Positions 25,601-36,959 of a stretch of DNA of 64,000 bases are shown piece by piece (position 1 is the stretch's first letter; every line of letters starts with the position of its first letter). A program made the position numbers and the translations under genes. This stretch comes from Chrysopilus asiliformis (lineage: Eukaryota > Arthropoda > Insecta > Diptera > Rhagionidae). The DNA lies in NCBI GenBank assembly GCA_964034945.1, contig OZ035962.1, positions 22,229,530 to 22,293,529 of the forward strand, in the 5' to 3' direction. The notes beneath the pieces were generated by a model, which saw only the letters and a program-made list of their open reading frames with translations, did no database searches and was not told the origin of the DNA.

Positions 25601-26980
25601 CAGACGACAGTGTCTTTTCCCCTCCTGATAATCAACATGATCAACATCAATGCGCGATGATTGCCGCCGTGGTGGCATTATGCAATTTTTGAAGCGGCCT
25701 TTGTCAAGGTAACTCTCTCCAGCTAACTCTTCTGATGGTCCAGTTTTACCTTGTGATGATTTACCTTTCAGATCGTATCTCGTTTAGACATCATTCTTTC
25801 TTACCTGTCGTTATCTTTACATTTTGTTTTTTTTTGGCCTTCCTACCGCGTGTGGTTTCTAAGAAAGCATTCTCAGAGGTCCTTTCCCTCGAAAGATTAA
25901 TTTTTTGATGGCTTAAAACGTCCTAATTGAAAAATCGATCAAATTATAGACTTGAAATTAATTTATGGAATTAATTTTGATGTGCGATGCTTAGAATTTT
26001 TGATGTTCTCCACTTTGAAGAGATTGCGTTAAGAGTTAAAGGTTGGAGTGGGCTGAATCTTCGTTTATATTCGATGGGGGTCACACAGGATCAGATACAA
26101 CCCTTAGGGCTATGTTTTTCGTATGATTTGAATTTTTAATCAGTTTCGATGCTATTCTCGTTGTTTAGACAAGAACAAAAATCTTCAGTGGTGGTTTACC
26201 GGCAATAAAAACGTGTTTTTCGGATTTCTTTTTGAAAGATTCACGCATTTATAGCTGAGTGAGAAGACTTTTATTTCTTTAAAACGTTTATACAGTACAC
26301 ACCTCCTTTTTTGAGATTTTAAAAGATCTTTTGTCGACTCAAAAATGTTCAGATTTGTTGTTCAGAACGACGATGTTTCGTTTCTTTTGAGTTTGGATGA
26401 ACAAAATCATTCGACACAATGATTTACAAATGATTTACAGACGCACAACATGAAACTGCAATTTAGCATAATGGGATTAGAGACGTTAAAGTTTGTCGTT
26501 TTTGGGATTATGTTTAGATGATGTTTGTTTGACTATTGTATATTTAAAAAAAAAAACTCTTCTGAAATCTGCGATTTTACGATAGATTTAGGCGTCTTAT
26601 CTTTATTAAGAGACTTAATTTCGTTAATCTAATAAAAGTTATGACGATTTTTAAGGAAAAGTTGAGAAAGAATTTTTAAATACAACTCATATTGGTTTTG
26701 TTAAGTGTTGGCTGTTAAAATCGAAGATTTATTAGTTTTTTTATAAGTGTTAGCAAAAAACTGTTCTATAAAAAAAATATTGTAAAGAATTTTTTTAAAA
26801 TTATTTGTTGAAAGTTCTGTCCAGCAAAAAAATGGAGTTGTCAGCATTTTACACTATCTGCGGGTTGGGTTGCAGAGCAGGCTAGAATTCTTTAATATTC
26901 AGTTCTGGTGATATTAGAAGAAATTGTTGCAAAACTTTAGGCTAATTTCGGACTATTCGACCCCTGTTATGCCGGTCGAC
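19640..26980. other. Noncoding apart from the 21.13-kb MITE
   Basis: It has GATC clusters at 20440-20525 and 21050-21125. The longest ORF, 143 codons at 23179-23610, shows no recognisable family. A palindrome AAAGAATTGTTATTTTAACA near 22567 forms a hairpin. Confidence 0.45.
21130..21252. mobile_element. 117-bp palindromic MITE, TTA duplication
   Basis: The left end TGGCGGGTTCCACGAAAATT mirrors the right end (complement TGGCGAGTTTCACGAAATTT), and the pairing continues through CCACTAAATCGAGTT on both sides, leaving a short loop. TTA flanks it at 21130-21132 and 21250-21252. It has no ORF. TTA targets suggest Harbinger-type mobilisation, by inference. Confidence 0.82.
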
Positions 26981-27104
26981 CCCTCTTATTCTCAATTTTG
27001 AGACCCTCTAAAATTAGAGACCCTAGGCGCGCATCTATTGCGCTGTAGCCATGTGCAGGCGAATCACAGTCTCGGCTACTTTTTTTTGTAATTAGTTTTT
27101 GTTC

Positions 27105-27213
27105 TCAATTTTTCGTCTTAAAATTCCGATTTACGATATTATAATGTACATATTTTACATTTTCCCTATTTTGTATCGGAAACCGGAGTTTTAAGACGGA
27201 GAATTGGAAAAAA
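27105..27213. repeat. Imperfect inverted repeat, about 105 bp
   Basis: Left arm AATTTTTCGTCTTAAAATTC (27108-27127) is mirrored by GAGTTTTAAGACGGAGAATT (27186-27205). It may be a small hairpin element adjoining the 27.26-kb MITE. Confidence 0.55.
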
Positions 27214-27258
27214 CGTAATTCAACACTCAATCTGATAACCGTAATTGTGATTCGCATA

Positions 27259-27665
27259 TATCGCACATGGTCCCGTAGACTGTAGTATCTCAAAATCGGC
27301 CATTTTGAGAAAAACGCATTCAAAGTTTTCATTTCAAAATAATTGTTTATGAATAATTGTTTTTTCTGTTGTCTGTACAGTAATATTTCAATTTATTACT
27401 CTTTTGATAATAATTTACAGATCATTTGCTTCATTTTTTTTTTTTTTGCAATAATAAAAGATAGAGATAGGTTTGTTTTCCACAAAATCAATTTAAATTT
27501 TAAAAAATGGGAATTTAAAAAACCAAAAAAAAATAAATTTTAGGACTACGTTTACATTTAAATTTGTTTTTCATTTGATTCAGTCAATTTTCCTTTACAT
27601 AATGGAATAATTACTCAAAAACACATTTTTTTGAGATACTACAGTCTACGGGACCATGTGCGATA
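27259..27665. mobile_element. 403-bp TIR element, possible TA duplication
   Basis: TIRs of about 31 bp start TCGCACATGGTCCCGTAGAC and run on through TGTAGTATCTC at 27261, mirrored at the right end up to 27663. TA flanks both sides, as in Tc1/mariner-type MITEs. The match also continues outward through CGCATA with a 2-bp slip, so the exact border is uncertain. The interior is AT-rich and noncoding. Confidence 0.78.
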
Positions 27666-27669
27666 TGCG

Positions 27670-30600
27670 CTAAGAGTGTGGATCCGGTATTAATTCTGGA
27701 ATAATGTTTTTTTTTTACAAAAAAAAATGTGTGTACCGTGTGAGTGAATATGCACAGTTAAAATGCAGAAAATTCCTGGTTTCTGTTAAAAAAAACCATT
27801 GTGGTTTCTACTTGACTTAAGACTGTAGGTGCGGCAACAAATAAATTTCTTTACGAAACCTCTGTTTAAAGATCACAAACTCCGCCATGGGGTTTCAAAT
27901 GTCAAACAATTCTAGTAAAAAGTTTATGTGAATGCGTTTAAAAAGAATATATATATTAACTTCTTAATTGTTTTAAAACTTTCCCTTGACATTTTGGTAT
28001 GCACTAACCTACATCAATCCCAAAATCCAAAAGAATTCATTGACATCTCGCTGTAGAAATGAAATGACTTTCAAAATTTAAACTCAATCAATCAAATTTT
28101 AAACCAACAATCATTATTTTTTATTTATTTCATTTAACTAAATTAGTGTTGATCGTTTGTTTTAAACAAGTCCATCAAGGGTAAGAGTAGACGTTAAACT
28201 TTTACGAGCAAAACAATAAAAAAAATTCGCACTGCAAAAAAATTCAGCCAAGAAAGTTCACCGAGCGGTGTTTTTTTTTAAATTTTATTTTTGGGGATCT
28301 CTTTTTAGAGGCCAATAAAATTAACTTCATTTGGCGAAATGTTTTATGAATTCTCTGGTTATTTTGGTTCCAACTTGGACTTTTATTAGATTCGCGTCAA
28401 GTCCTCATCAGATTCGACCACTAACATCCATCAAGAAGGCATTTCTAAAGTCCCATAGGTTAGAAAACTGGATTCCCTGCCACTTAAACAGTAGAGAATG
28501 CTCCCAGTGTTTCGGGATCGGGCGCCGTATTTGGGGATGAATAGTTCTGGCACTAATGACTGATCGTAAAACGCGTTTTTCGGGAAATCGAAGAACAAAA
28601 ACAACTCATTTGGCATGTGGTACGTGTAAGATATTTTTGCTAGTGGTTGGTTACTTATTCTGATTAACATCTGTTTTGGCAGACTTTCTGCCCCTACAAC
28701 ATTGTACATAGAATCATTCCTCCGTTCCCGATCATGCGGCGCGATGATAACCAAGATCGTGTATAGCTCCAGATGGATGAGGTGAACCGGCTACGGTGAA
28801 AACACACCTGCAGCTAAATGATGATCACCTCTGTTTGACCATCAGCCAGACCAGCCCAGGCCATATGCAAAGTGAATTGTAGAAAACTGGCGGCATACCG
28901 GAGTCCGGATTATGTAAGATGACAGGTACAAAAGCGAAGTAATTAAGATCGCGTAGTGTGGCCTGATGCCTTTTTGATTTCGCATTCCAATAGCCATCAA
29001 GGTACAGGTGAAACTAACTTAAAAATAAAATAAATAAATCAATCAAATAAATAAAGAGTTGAAGAAACAAAAAAAAAATCGAATATCACGCTAGCCGAAA
29101 GCATTCAAGAAGTCTAAAAGGTCATGGCGATTTGTGAGAAGAGGACGACCCGGTAGATCCGGATTTTCGTTTATTTTTTCCAGATTTACTATACGATGGA
29201 TGGATGACTAGATAATATAGTCGATAGATAGATAGGTCTGTTGATCTTGCGATAATCCATGTCTGGAAGTAAAAAAATCCACATTAATCGCTTAACGTTG
29301 AGCGAATGCTGTAAAATTGTGACGACTTAAGTAAGATTTAGCGGTACAATCGCGATTGATGGCGCGAGTCTTTTGGGGTCCAACGACTTCCTAGACTGGC
29401 TATTTCTGTAAATATTTAATAAAACTGTCACGTTACAAGGCTAAATTTATGAAAATATAAATTTATTTGTAAATGACCTGTTTTGCTATACATTGTTCAA
29501 AATTGACATGGGGCTCCTTCTCCGCATACTTATTAATAGCTGGGCTTGTCTCTTATTATTTTTATTTCGGCTTTTTGTTGTTATTTTTCGGTCAGTTTTT
29601 AAGACATTAATTTTATGGCAGTCAGGCTAGCAGAATTTTGTAGATTTTTATCGATGATCGTAATCGTGGTTAATGTTTAATGTCGGTAAGTAAGAGGGAA
29701 AACGTTAATCAATTTCGCTGTCCATTTAGAGGCGTTAAGGTAAACACTTTCTTTCAATTACCACAAAAGATGCCAGTAATAGTGAGAAATTTGTATGGGA
29801 AAAGTATTAATTACGGTTTAAAAGTTTTTTGAAATTCAAATTCAATTTTCCCGTCTTCACTTTTCTCTCTTAAATGCGAGGGTAGGGTTTAAAATTTCCG
29901 ACCTGTGCAGGAAATGATCTGTGCGATTTTTTTCTAGTTTTTCCTGGAACCCATCTCTCAGAAGATGGGTGATCATACTTTTTGTGTTCGTATTGGGAAT
30001 GGATGTTCCTTAGGGGGAGGGAGGAGGGAGGAGGGGGATTTTTAATGCCTTTAAATTAACAAGTCTAAATGACGCACAGAGAAAATATTTTCAAAATTTG
30101 ACATTTGATTTTTCCCGCTGTATTTTTTTTTAACAAAAAATTTAAAGAGAAATATTTTATAATAAAAAAAATTGTTATAAAAGGCACCACACCTGAATTT
30201 TGGGTTAATAAAAACATGCATGGAAAACCATTCGACCGATTGTATTAAAATTTTAGCTTGTCTTTTTGAACAAAAAAAAAATTACTAAGCACACGAAATT
30301 TTCCCTAGCAATCTCGCAACTTTTCTCCCAATTCTCTAATTCTACGAAAATCATATAACTCTTAGCACATAAAACTTAGATACTTCTTATCTCTCTTTGC
30401 AAAACCATTTTGATATAAGTTTTTTCTGTAAAATGTGAATTTCTTGTCAACATTACTCACGAAATGCGGTTGTAATTTCATGTTAGTTACTCACAAAACG
30501 ATAACTTTGTTTTTCAAAGTCAAACATAATCCGTCTTTTTTTATAATCACTTTAAATGCTATCAAAAAGTTATGTAAACAGATAAAAAAGAATATTAGTT

Positions 30601-31985
30601 TGTATAAGATTCTAATTGGGTAGGGTGACCACGCATCCCGGAACTAGGCATGTTTTCGGGGCGTCTCGGAAACTAAACTTTTGTCCCGATATTATGAAAT
30701 CTAGTGTTGTGATTTCTCAAAAAATTGACCTCGATTTTCGTCTGCGGCCCATTTTTTTCAGATACTACCGCTTTTGGCGCATTTTTCAAAAATAAAATTC
30801 GTCTGCGGCACATTTCATTAAGTAATTTTGAATAGTGGAATGTTTAATTCTCAAAGTTTTGTCTGCGGTGCAATTTTTGTTATATTTTGGAAACATAAAA
30901 CACCTAACACTTTTTATGTACATATAACAGAAAACAAAAATTTATACAAACCCTCTTCCCTCTGAAAACATTAAAAAAACCAACAGACTGTTCCAAAAAA
31001 AACTTCAAACTTCAAAAAAAAAAAAAATGGATTATACAAAATAGTTTTTCCCCTTAACTTCTCCTGCTTTAATATTTAATTTATTATCTTTTGGAATGTT
31101 AAACAAATAATTAATTTGTCCAGAACAAAAAACTAATTCTCTTCCAGAGAATTTTAAAAATTGAAATTCCAATTGTGCAAATTACCACGAAATAGTGAAA
31201 ATACAACGCCCAGAAACAATTTTCTGGTTGATTGTCTCCCGAAGTCGACGAATTCTATGATCTTTAAATAACTTCACGTGAGATTTTGTTTTTTCTCTTA
31301 AGAAATTCAGATATACCCCCAGAAGTGATTTCCGTGAAATTATTTTGTCATCGCTGATAATTTTGAGCGAATTGTGACGCATAAGCTTAACATCGAATGT
31401 TGATTTTTCGCTAGAATAGCATCCGAGTGGCATGAAAAACATAATAATCAGTACTAAAACATTAAAGTTCCTGGAAAACCGAATCGCTTGTAATTAGTTC
31501 CAAGGCGTCTACAAATTTATCTTAAATCCGGACACGAATGATCGCCATTAAGCTAAGAAAATACAAAAGGAGGATAGTTCCCGGTAAACACGAATGGTCT
31601 ACTAGATCAATTTTTTTTAACTTTTTTGTGGTTTTCAACATAAAACTAAATGCAGTTGATAGATTTACAGTGAAACCCTAAAAACGGTGGCAATCTTTTT
31701 ACAAAGGTTTTAAAAATTCGCTGAAAGTCTAATTAACATTCGTAAGCTCAAGGGTAGGCGGTGTCGCGAAAAACTTTCCAAAGATGTTACTTAGGTTTTT
31801 GATTTTTTAAATAGAACTTTTCTGCGTTTGGTTCTTGCTATTAAAGGAAGATGTTCTTCTGTATCTATTGAACCCTTCAACGGAGAAGATTGAAATAAAT
31901 TACAATGGATTGCATGAGTTGGAGTGGATGTTTTTAGTCATGTAAACAGCACGCATTTACCTCCCCTCTGCCCCCTCTCTAGATA
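27670..31985. other. Noncoding with a G-rich tract and a possible hAT-like end
   Basis: A G-rich tract lies at 30013-30038. TAGGGTGACCACGCATCCCG at about 30623 resembles a hAT terminus without a partner. It is followed by repeated TCTGCGGC/GCGCATTTT phrases (30741-30870). The minus-strand ORF at 28431-28754 is unrecognised. Confidence 0.4.
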
Positions 31986-31990
31986 TCACA

Positions 31991-32266
31991 TACACTCAGA
32001 AAAATGTCCAGGTCAACTTTTTGTCAGGTTAACTCTGACCTTACAGAGGTGTCTGTAAGCCAGCTAGCGGTCAGAGTTAACCTATCTAAGGTCAACTCGT
32101 GCAGCTCCCATTGCCCTACTTCACCTGCTGGTGGCTTAATTTCAGAATTTCTCCGACCACAGGTCAACTCAGTTTTACTTGCCCACATGCAGGCGAACGC
32201 GCGCCTGCCCGAGGCCAATTACGCCGTATGTAGGTCGTCGAGTTAGCCTACATTTTTCTGAGTGTA
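31991..32266. mobile_element. 272-bp GC-rich MITE with CACTCAGAAAAATGT ends
   Basis: Fifteen-base TIRs (31993-32007 and 32250-32264) are flanked by TA. The interior is much richer in G+C than the surroundings. It contains GGTTAACTCTGACC and its exact inverse GGTCAGAGTTAACC, and three copies of AGGTCAACT. The ORFs seen on both strands follow from this palindromic content and are not taken as genes. Confidence 0.82.
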
Positions 32267-32269
32267 GAC

Positions 32270-34915
32270 AAATTATCGGATTTTATGGCGGTTTCACTAT
32301 AGAATAGAGAACTTCGGCCATCCTATGACGTTAAAATTTTAATAAAAAATACCGATTTTTACCTTTCGGAACTCATAACTTTTTAATTCGGTAGTTCTCT
32401 CCTACAAGCCTTACTGTTTTATCCTCATATTGCTTGCATCACGATCACCAGAAGTAAATTATCACACAATATTTACATGTGTATTATAACGAAACATAAT
32501 AATGCTAATAATATAAACCTTAATTCAAAAGACGATTTCATAGCATGAAAAATGAAACCTCCGGTTTTATGCGCGTAATATAAAACCTTTGATTAGTATT
32601 AATTCATTTGCAAACCTCTTAATACAACCTCTGAATCCGTAACGTAAAAAAAACACAATCCAATCCAATCCTTAAAGATTAAGATAATTTATTTTATTTT
32701 CTTCATTTTGCTGCTTTTTTTTTTGTTGTTTTTGTGTTTTTATTTTATAAAATGCCATTTCATTCTTGCCATGTTTTGATGCTCGTGCTGATGCACAGAA
32801 CGGAGGATTTTGTGTGCTGGACGGGAAGAACCTCACAATTTTGACACCGTATAGTGGCATAGTTTAAGATCTGCTGATTCTAACAAATCGTAAAATTGTG
32901 CAGTAAAAAAAAAACTGGTCACAGCTTGAGGCTTCTTCGGAACAATTTTCAGCTAATATTAGTGTGCGCTCGTAAGGCGAAACTCAGTCCACTGTCGATC
33001 GAGGCTTCTGCTGCGATGCTGTAAAGATTCAAAGATGAGGTGATCATTATTATGATTCCGAACTGAACCCGATTCTTATATATGATGGTACCTACACCCG
33101 TATTCTACCTCTACTTGATGTGATTCTCCACTTATTTTTATATAACAAAACCAGTTGCGTATGCGTTTTCTGATGAATGATCTCCGCTCTTGTTATTTTT
33201 TTTCCTGTTTACTCCTCTTGTGTACCTTGCCTGAGGCAAAGAGGTTCTGGTTTAGGTTCAAGTGGCCTCATATGAACCTAAATATTTTTTTGCAGTGGTG
33301 CCACGAAAGAGTAGTTTGGCGGCCTTGCCAAAAAATTGGTTCGTGTTTCTTAACTAACCATATTTTTTTTTTAAAATTTTTGCCTCGTTGAATTTTGCTT
33401 GTGTGATTTTTTTTGCGAAATTTTGATGTTCTTCAGAGAACCTACCTTGAATTCCCCGTCTTTATAAAACGCGGGCATCGAACGATCGGATAATCGGGGA
33501 TCTTCTTCTGCTTCGTGTTTACTTCTTCGGATTCATAGCCAAATGCTCTTGATATGGGCTAAAGATTTAGGCATTGGAGGAGTTCATCTTATTTATCGCG
33601 AACACCAAATCTTATTTTACCTGTTGCGGGTTGTGTACGAAGCGTGCAATCGTCGTACGATTTCTTGGAAATTCTGAATAACCACAAAGCCGACACGACA
33701 CAATGATGCCATTATATCGACATTGGCACCCAATTCAATTCGTTTCTGAATTTCAAAGATTTTTCAAGCAACTACCAATGATTTCTGGAGGTTTTGTGAT
33801 TTTATAGTTTCCGACACAACGAAATTTTTGCCACTATCAGAATTTAATTCCACACTACTTTAATGTGTGGGTTGTAAATTGTATATTTTAGGACTTAACA
33901 TTTTAATAAAATGGATTGTGCAAGAAATGCTTTTTTTTGTATGTTTTGTTTTCATTATACCCCCTCGTTAACTACAATTTATCAAACGTTGAAAATATTT
34001 TTAAGTACCATTCAACATCCAGAGGGTTGTTAGTTATGCTGCGTGCTTCTACAGTAGCCAAAAGACTTTTGCATGATGTTGCATTCGCTGCTATGAAGCA
34101 TAAAGTCGAAGAGCATAAGGATTGGGATCGGGGTTAATGGCAATGCCCAGTTCTATGTTGTAATCAGAACGCAATACTCGCTACATAGAGTGCATTTTAG
34201 GCTCGACTTCGCCAGACCATCAGCCAGCATAAGTTTTGAATTACCTTTGGATTTATTTGTGGATTTGCCAGAGATTCCCTTTTGTTGGCCATATTTATGT
34301 ATGAACGATACACAAAAATACGAAAATGAACATTTGTAAGCCCAAGTCATTTTTTAAGGCATGAGTTTTTTGTTTAGTCTTCATATTGCCGGCTTAACGA
34401 GGCCATTCGTGGATTTTTTTTTGAATTTGTACAGAATTTATGCTTCATACAGAGCATGTAATTTTTTCCAGTGCTCGGATCTGCTCCGTTCGGACCACAT
34501 TAAAAAATTGCCATTAGAGGATGGATGAAATGGTAACAGAGTTCAGCCATTATACGGTCAAGTACAATACCTCAACTGATGTGAGTTTTTAAAAAAAAAA
34601 AGTTCAGGAGAATATGAGAAAAATATCCATTTTAGTACAGCCACTTGAACTGCTTGCAAAACAATTTAAAATATCGTCCGTTTGTAAATTATATGAGGTT
34701 CTAGACTTTCAACTTTTTATCGTCTTGAGTGATTTTTTATAGGCTTTTCAAGTAAGATCCTTTTTTTGTGTCTGAGAAAGTGAAGTGGCGATATATCCAC
34801 TCCTGATGAACAAATGAATCCTTTGTTGACTGTTTAGAATGAGTGTCGGGTTTTAGTCACCTTTTAGCGTTGATGGGAAAATGGTTTTATTCTCATACAC
34901 AATTTTAAAATCTTT
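32270..34915. other. Noncoding, nothing firm
   Basis: I found no supportable gene. TTTATAAAACGCGGGC near 33462 is TATA-like but leads to nothing recognisable. Confidence 0.45.
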
Positions 34916-34919
34916 TTAA

Positions 34920-35083
34920 ATTATGCCTAACAATTTTAGTGTGACCGAGCCCCTCACCCTCTTCCTCTTGCCGTCGTCACACTTTTTCCAAATTTTTTTT
35001 TGTATAGAGTTTAGTCTGCCGTTACATTAACACTGACGCCATCCCTGCCCCTAAAAGAGTGACGTATTTTATAGACAGCCCTT
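34920..35083. mobile_element. Copy 1 of GGGCTGTCCATAAAATACGT-type element (right end)
   Basis: The right end reads GTGACGTATTTTATAGACAG then CCC, near-identical to the right end of the copy at 52174-52490. The left end is degraded. Confidence 0.55.
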
Positions 35084-35889
35084 AGTTAAAAAATAATAAT
35101 ATAGCAGGAGGAGTCTTTTAAAAACTCTTTTGGTACAGATTTTTATAACTGAAAAACACTGTAAAGCGCTTGGTGTCAAAAATCAAAAATCTTGCTGAAA
35201 TCCTCTTTTCCTCCGCTTTAATCCCCTCGCCTGCTATCTTTTAAACCTCTAAACAGAATTGTATTTGGTTTTCACCATTAGATAGGTCATATTTCGAGAA
35301 ATATTTTTTTTTTATTAAAATTTACTTAACCCGCCTGCCCCCGCGATCGTCTTTGTCGGTGAATTGATTTTGTAGTATGTGAGGCCGAAGTGAGGTCAAG
35401 CTAAGCGGGAGATAATAGAGTGACCGATTTTTTTAAATCAACAACTCGTGTATTGGCAGAAAAAATGGTTGATTTACATTCCTATAATAGAAGGCGCCAA
35501 AAAAATGTATTCCTATCGTTAAAACACAGCTTTTATCATTGACGAAATTAATTAGAAAATAAACTGATTTATCTGCAACTTTGTTTGGGTTATGTAGAGA
35601 TTTTTCTTAAAAAGTTCAAGAATATTTTTTTTTGTTCTTAAAACGCTTTTAGATTTCGAAAAATTTCAACCACTTACTGGCCAATGTTTTGCAATATAAA
35701 TTAAATATAATCATAATAACAAAATTAGATCAGCAAAAAAATTGCGCAAAAAATTGTTTTTATGCGATAACAAAGATCTGCCAAGCCAATCGAAAGTCAT
35801 TCATTATCGAAATCTTCTAAACCCTCTCCAAGCCCACAAGGATCAAAGTTGACTTCAATAGATTTCGATTTTTCGCAATTATTTACTCA

Positions 35890-36753
35890 CTTGTAACCAG
35901 TGACGTGGCGTGCTGCTTTCAGTAGGGTGTTCAATATTAAGTTTCTGTTAAATGATAAGACGTCTACTCTTAGTTTTATCCAGGATCACGTCCGGGACGT
36001 GATAGACGAAGAGAAAATGGTTTCTCAAACAATTTTTCGATTGCGCATCCGCATTCACAAGCCATAATATTAAATTAATTATTTCTCATACACAAAAGCC
36101 AACTGAACACCTGTAAAATCAGAAACCGACTGAGCTGATGAGCAAGCAATATTGCTGTTTTGCTTGGCACACACACCCACACGCATCAGCACGTCAGCCG
36201 AACGGCCATGCGATGGTCGGTTTTCTATTGTCGGGTTTCGCAGCATCGCGGCAAGCAGCAACCAACATCGCATCGGTTCGCCGTGCGGCTTTTTCTGGAG
36301 CACCCAAATTCATCGTTGTGTGCGGTTACTTCTTGTGAACTTTGTGTGCGGTGAAACGTTTTTTATTATAGACTTTTACTTAGTCATATGTGTTTTTACT
36401 TTGCTTTGGTGCGCTGTAAATTGGAGAACACTCGAGTTGGTCGAACGACCGAAAGAGTCGGTATTGCGTTTCGAGTGTGTTTCGCTAAGGGGCGAGTAGG
36501 AAAGAAGGCCACAAGCAATTTTTACTTTGGTTCGCTGTAAAGTGGAGAACACTTGGTTGGTCGAAAGATAAAGAAACAGGTTGGTAATGTAGGGTGCGGG
36601 TGCTTTAGGCAACCATTGCCATTGGTAAATTGTCGAAAGAATTGGCACAAAAAAAATAAATTAATTAACAATAGATTTCCGATACATATTGGATTTCAGT
36701 AGGGTGTGCAGTGAACACCCTCGCACCTTAGAAGAAACGTCACTGCTTGTAAC
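35890..36753. mobile_element. Non-autonomous hAT element, perfect 8-bp target duplication
   Basis: CTTGTAAC flanks the element exactly at 35890-35897 and 36746-36753. The ends are CAGTGACGT (35898) and ACGTCACTG (to 36745), the classical CAGTG...CACTG form of hAT transposons with their 8-bp duplications. Subterminal TTCAGTAGGGTGT recurs as a direct repeat near both ends. The 848-bp interior has no transposase. It contains a palindrome ATCACGTCCGGGACGTGAT (35986-36004), a GC-rich stretch (36165-36300) and a 126-bp-offset duplication (36393 and 36519). Confidence 0.9.
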
Positions 36754-36929
36754 GTACTTTTCGCAATACATCCGAGAATATGAAATGAACATCGCTCTGA
36801 TAACATAAACTATTGACTGAAATGTTGCGAATTATGGTCTTTTTTGCACTGCGCTATCTTATCTTGTATTATATGTCAATAAAAATGAACTTTTTTTTTC
36901 AAGGTTGTTTTGTTTTAGTTTATGGTGGG

Positions 36930-36937
36930 TATAAAAG
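36930..36937 (+). promoter_or_regulatory. TATA-box-like TATAAAAG inside a small palindrome
   Basis: GGTGGGTATAAAAGCCCACC is self-complementary at its ends, and the whole is enclosed by an inverted pair ATGTCAATAAA (36873-36883) and TTTATTGACAT (36944-36954). No downstream gene start is seen, so function is unproven. Confidence 0.3.
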
Positions 36938-36959
36938 CCCACCTTTATTGACATTAAAC

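Noticed and set aside
28431..28754. 107-codon minus-strand ORF considered as a LINE C-terminus
   Set aside because: It lacks the TR and WN.LP-type motifs and a poly(A) tail, so no assignment is possible.
36152..36499. 115-codon ORF in the GC-rich part of the hAT element
   Set aside because: Three overlapping frames are open simultaneously, showing a stop-poor GC-rich segment rather than a gene; no transposase motif.
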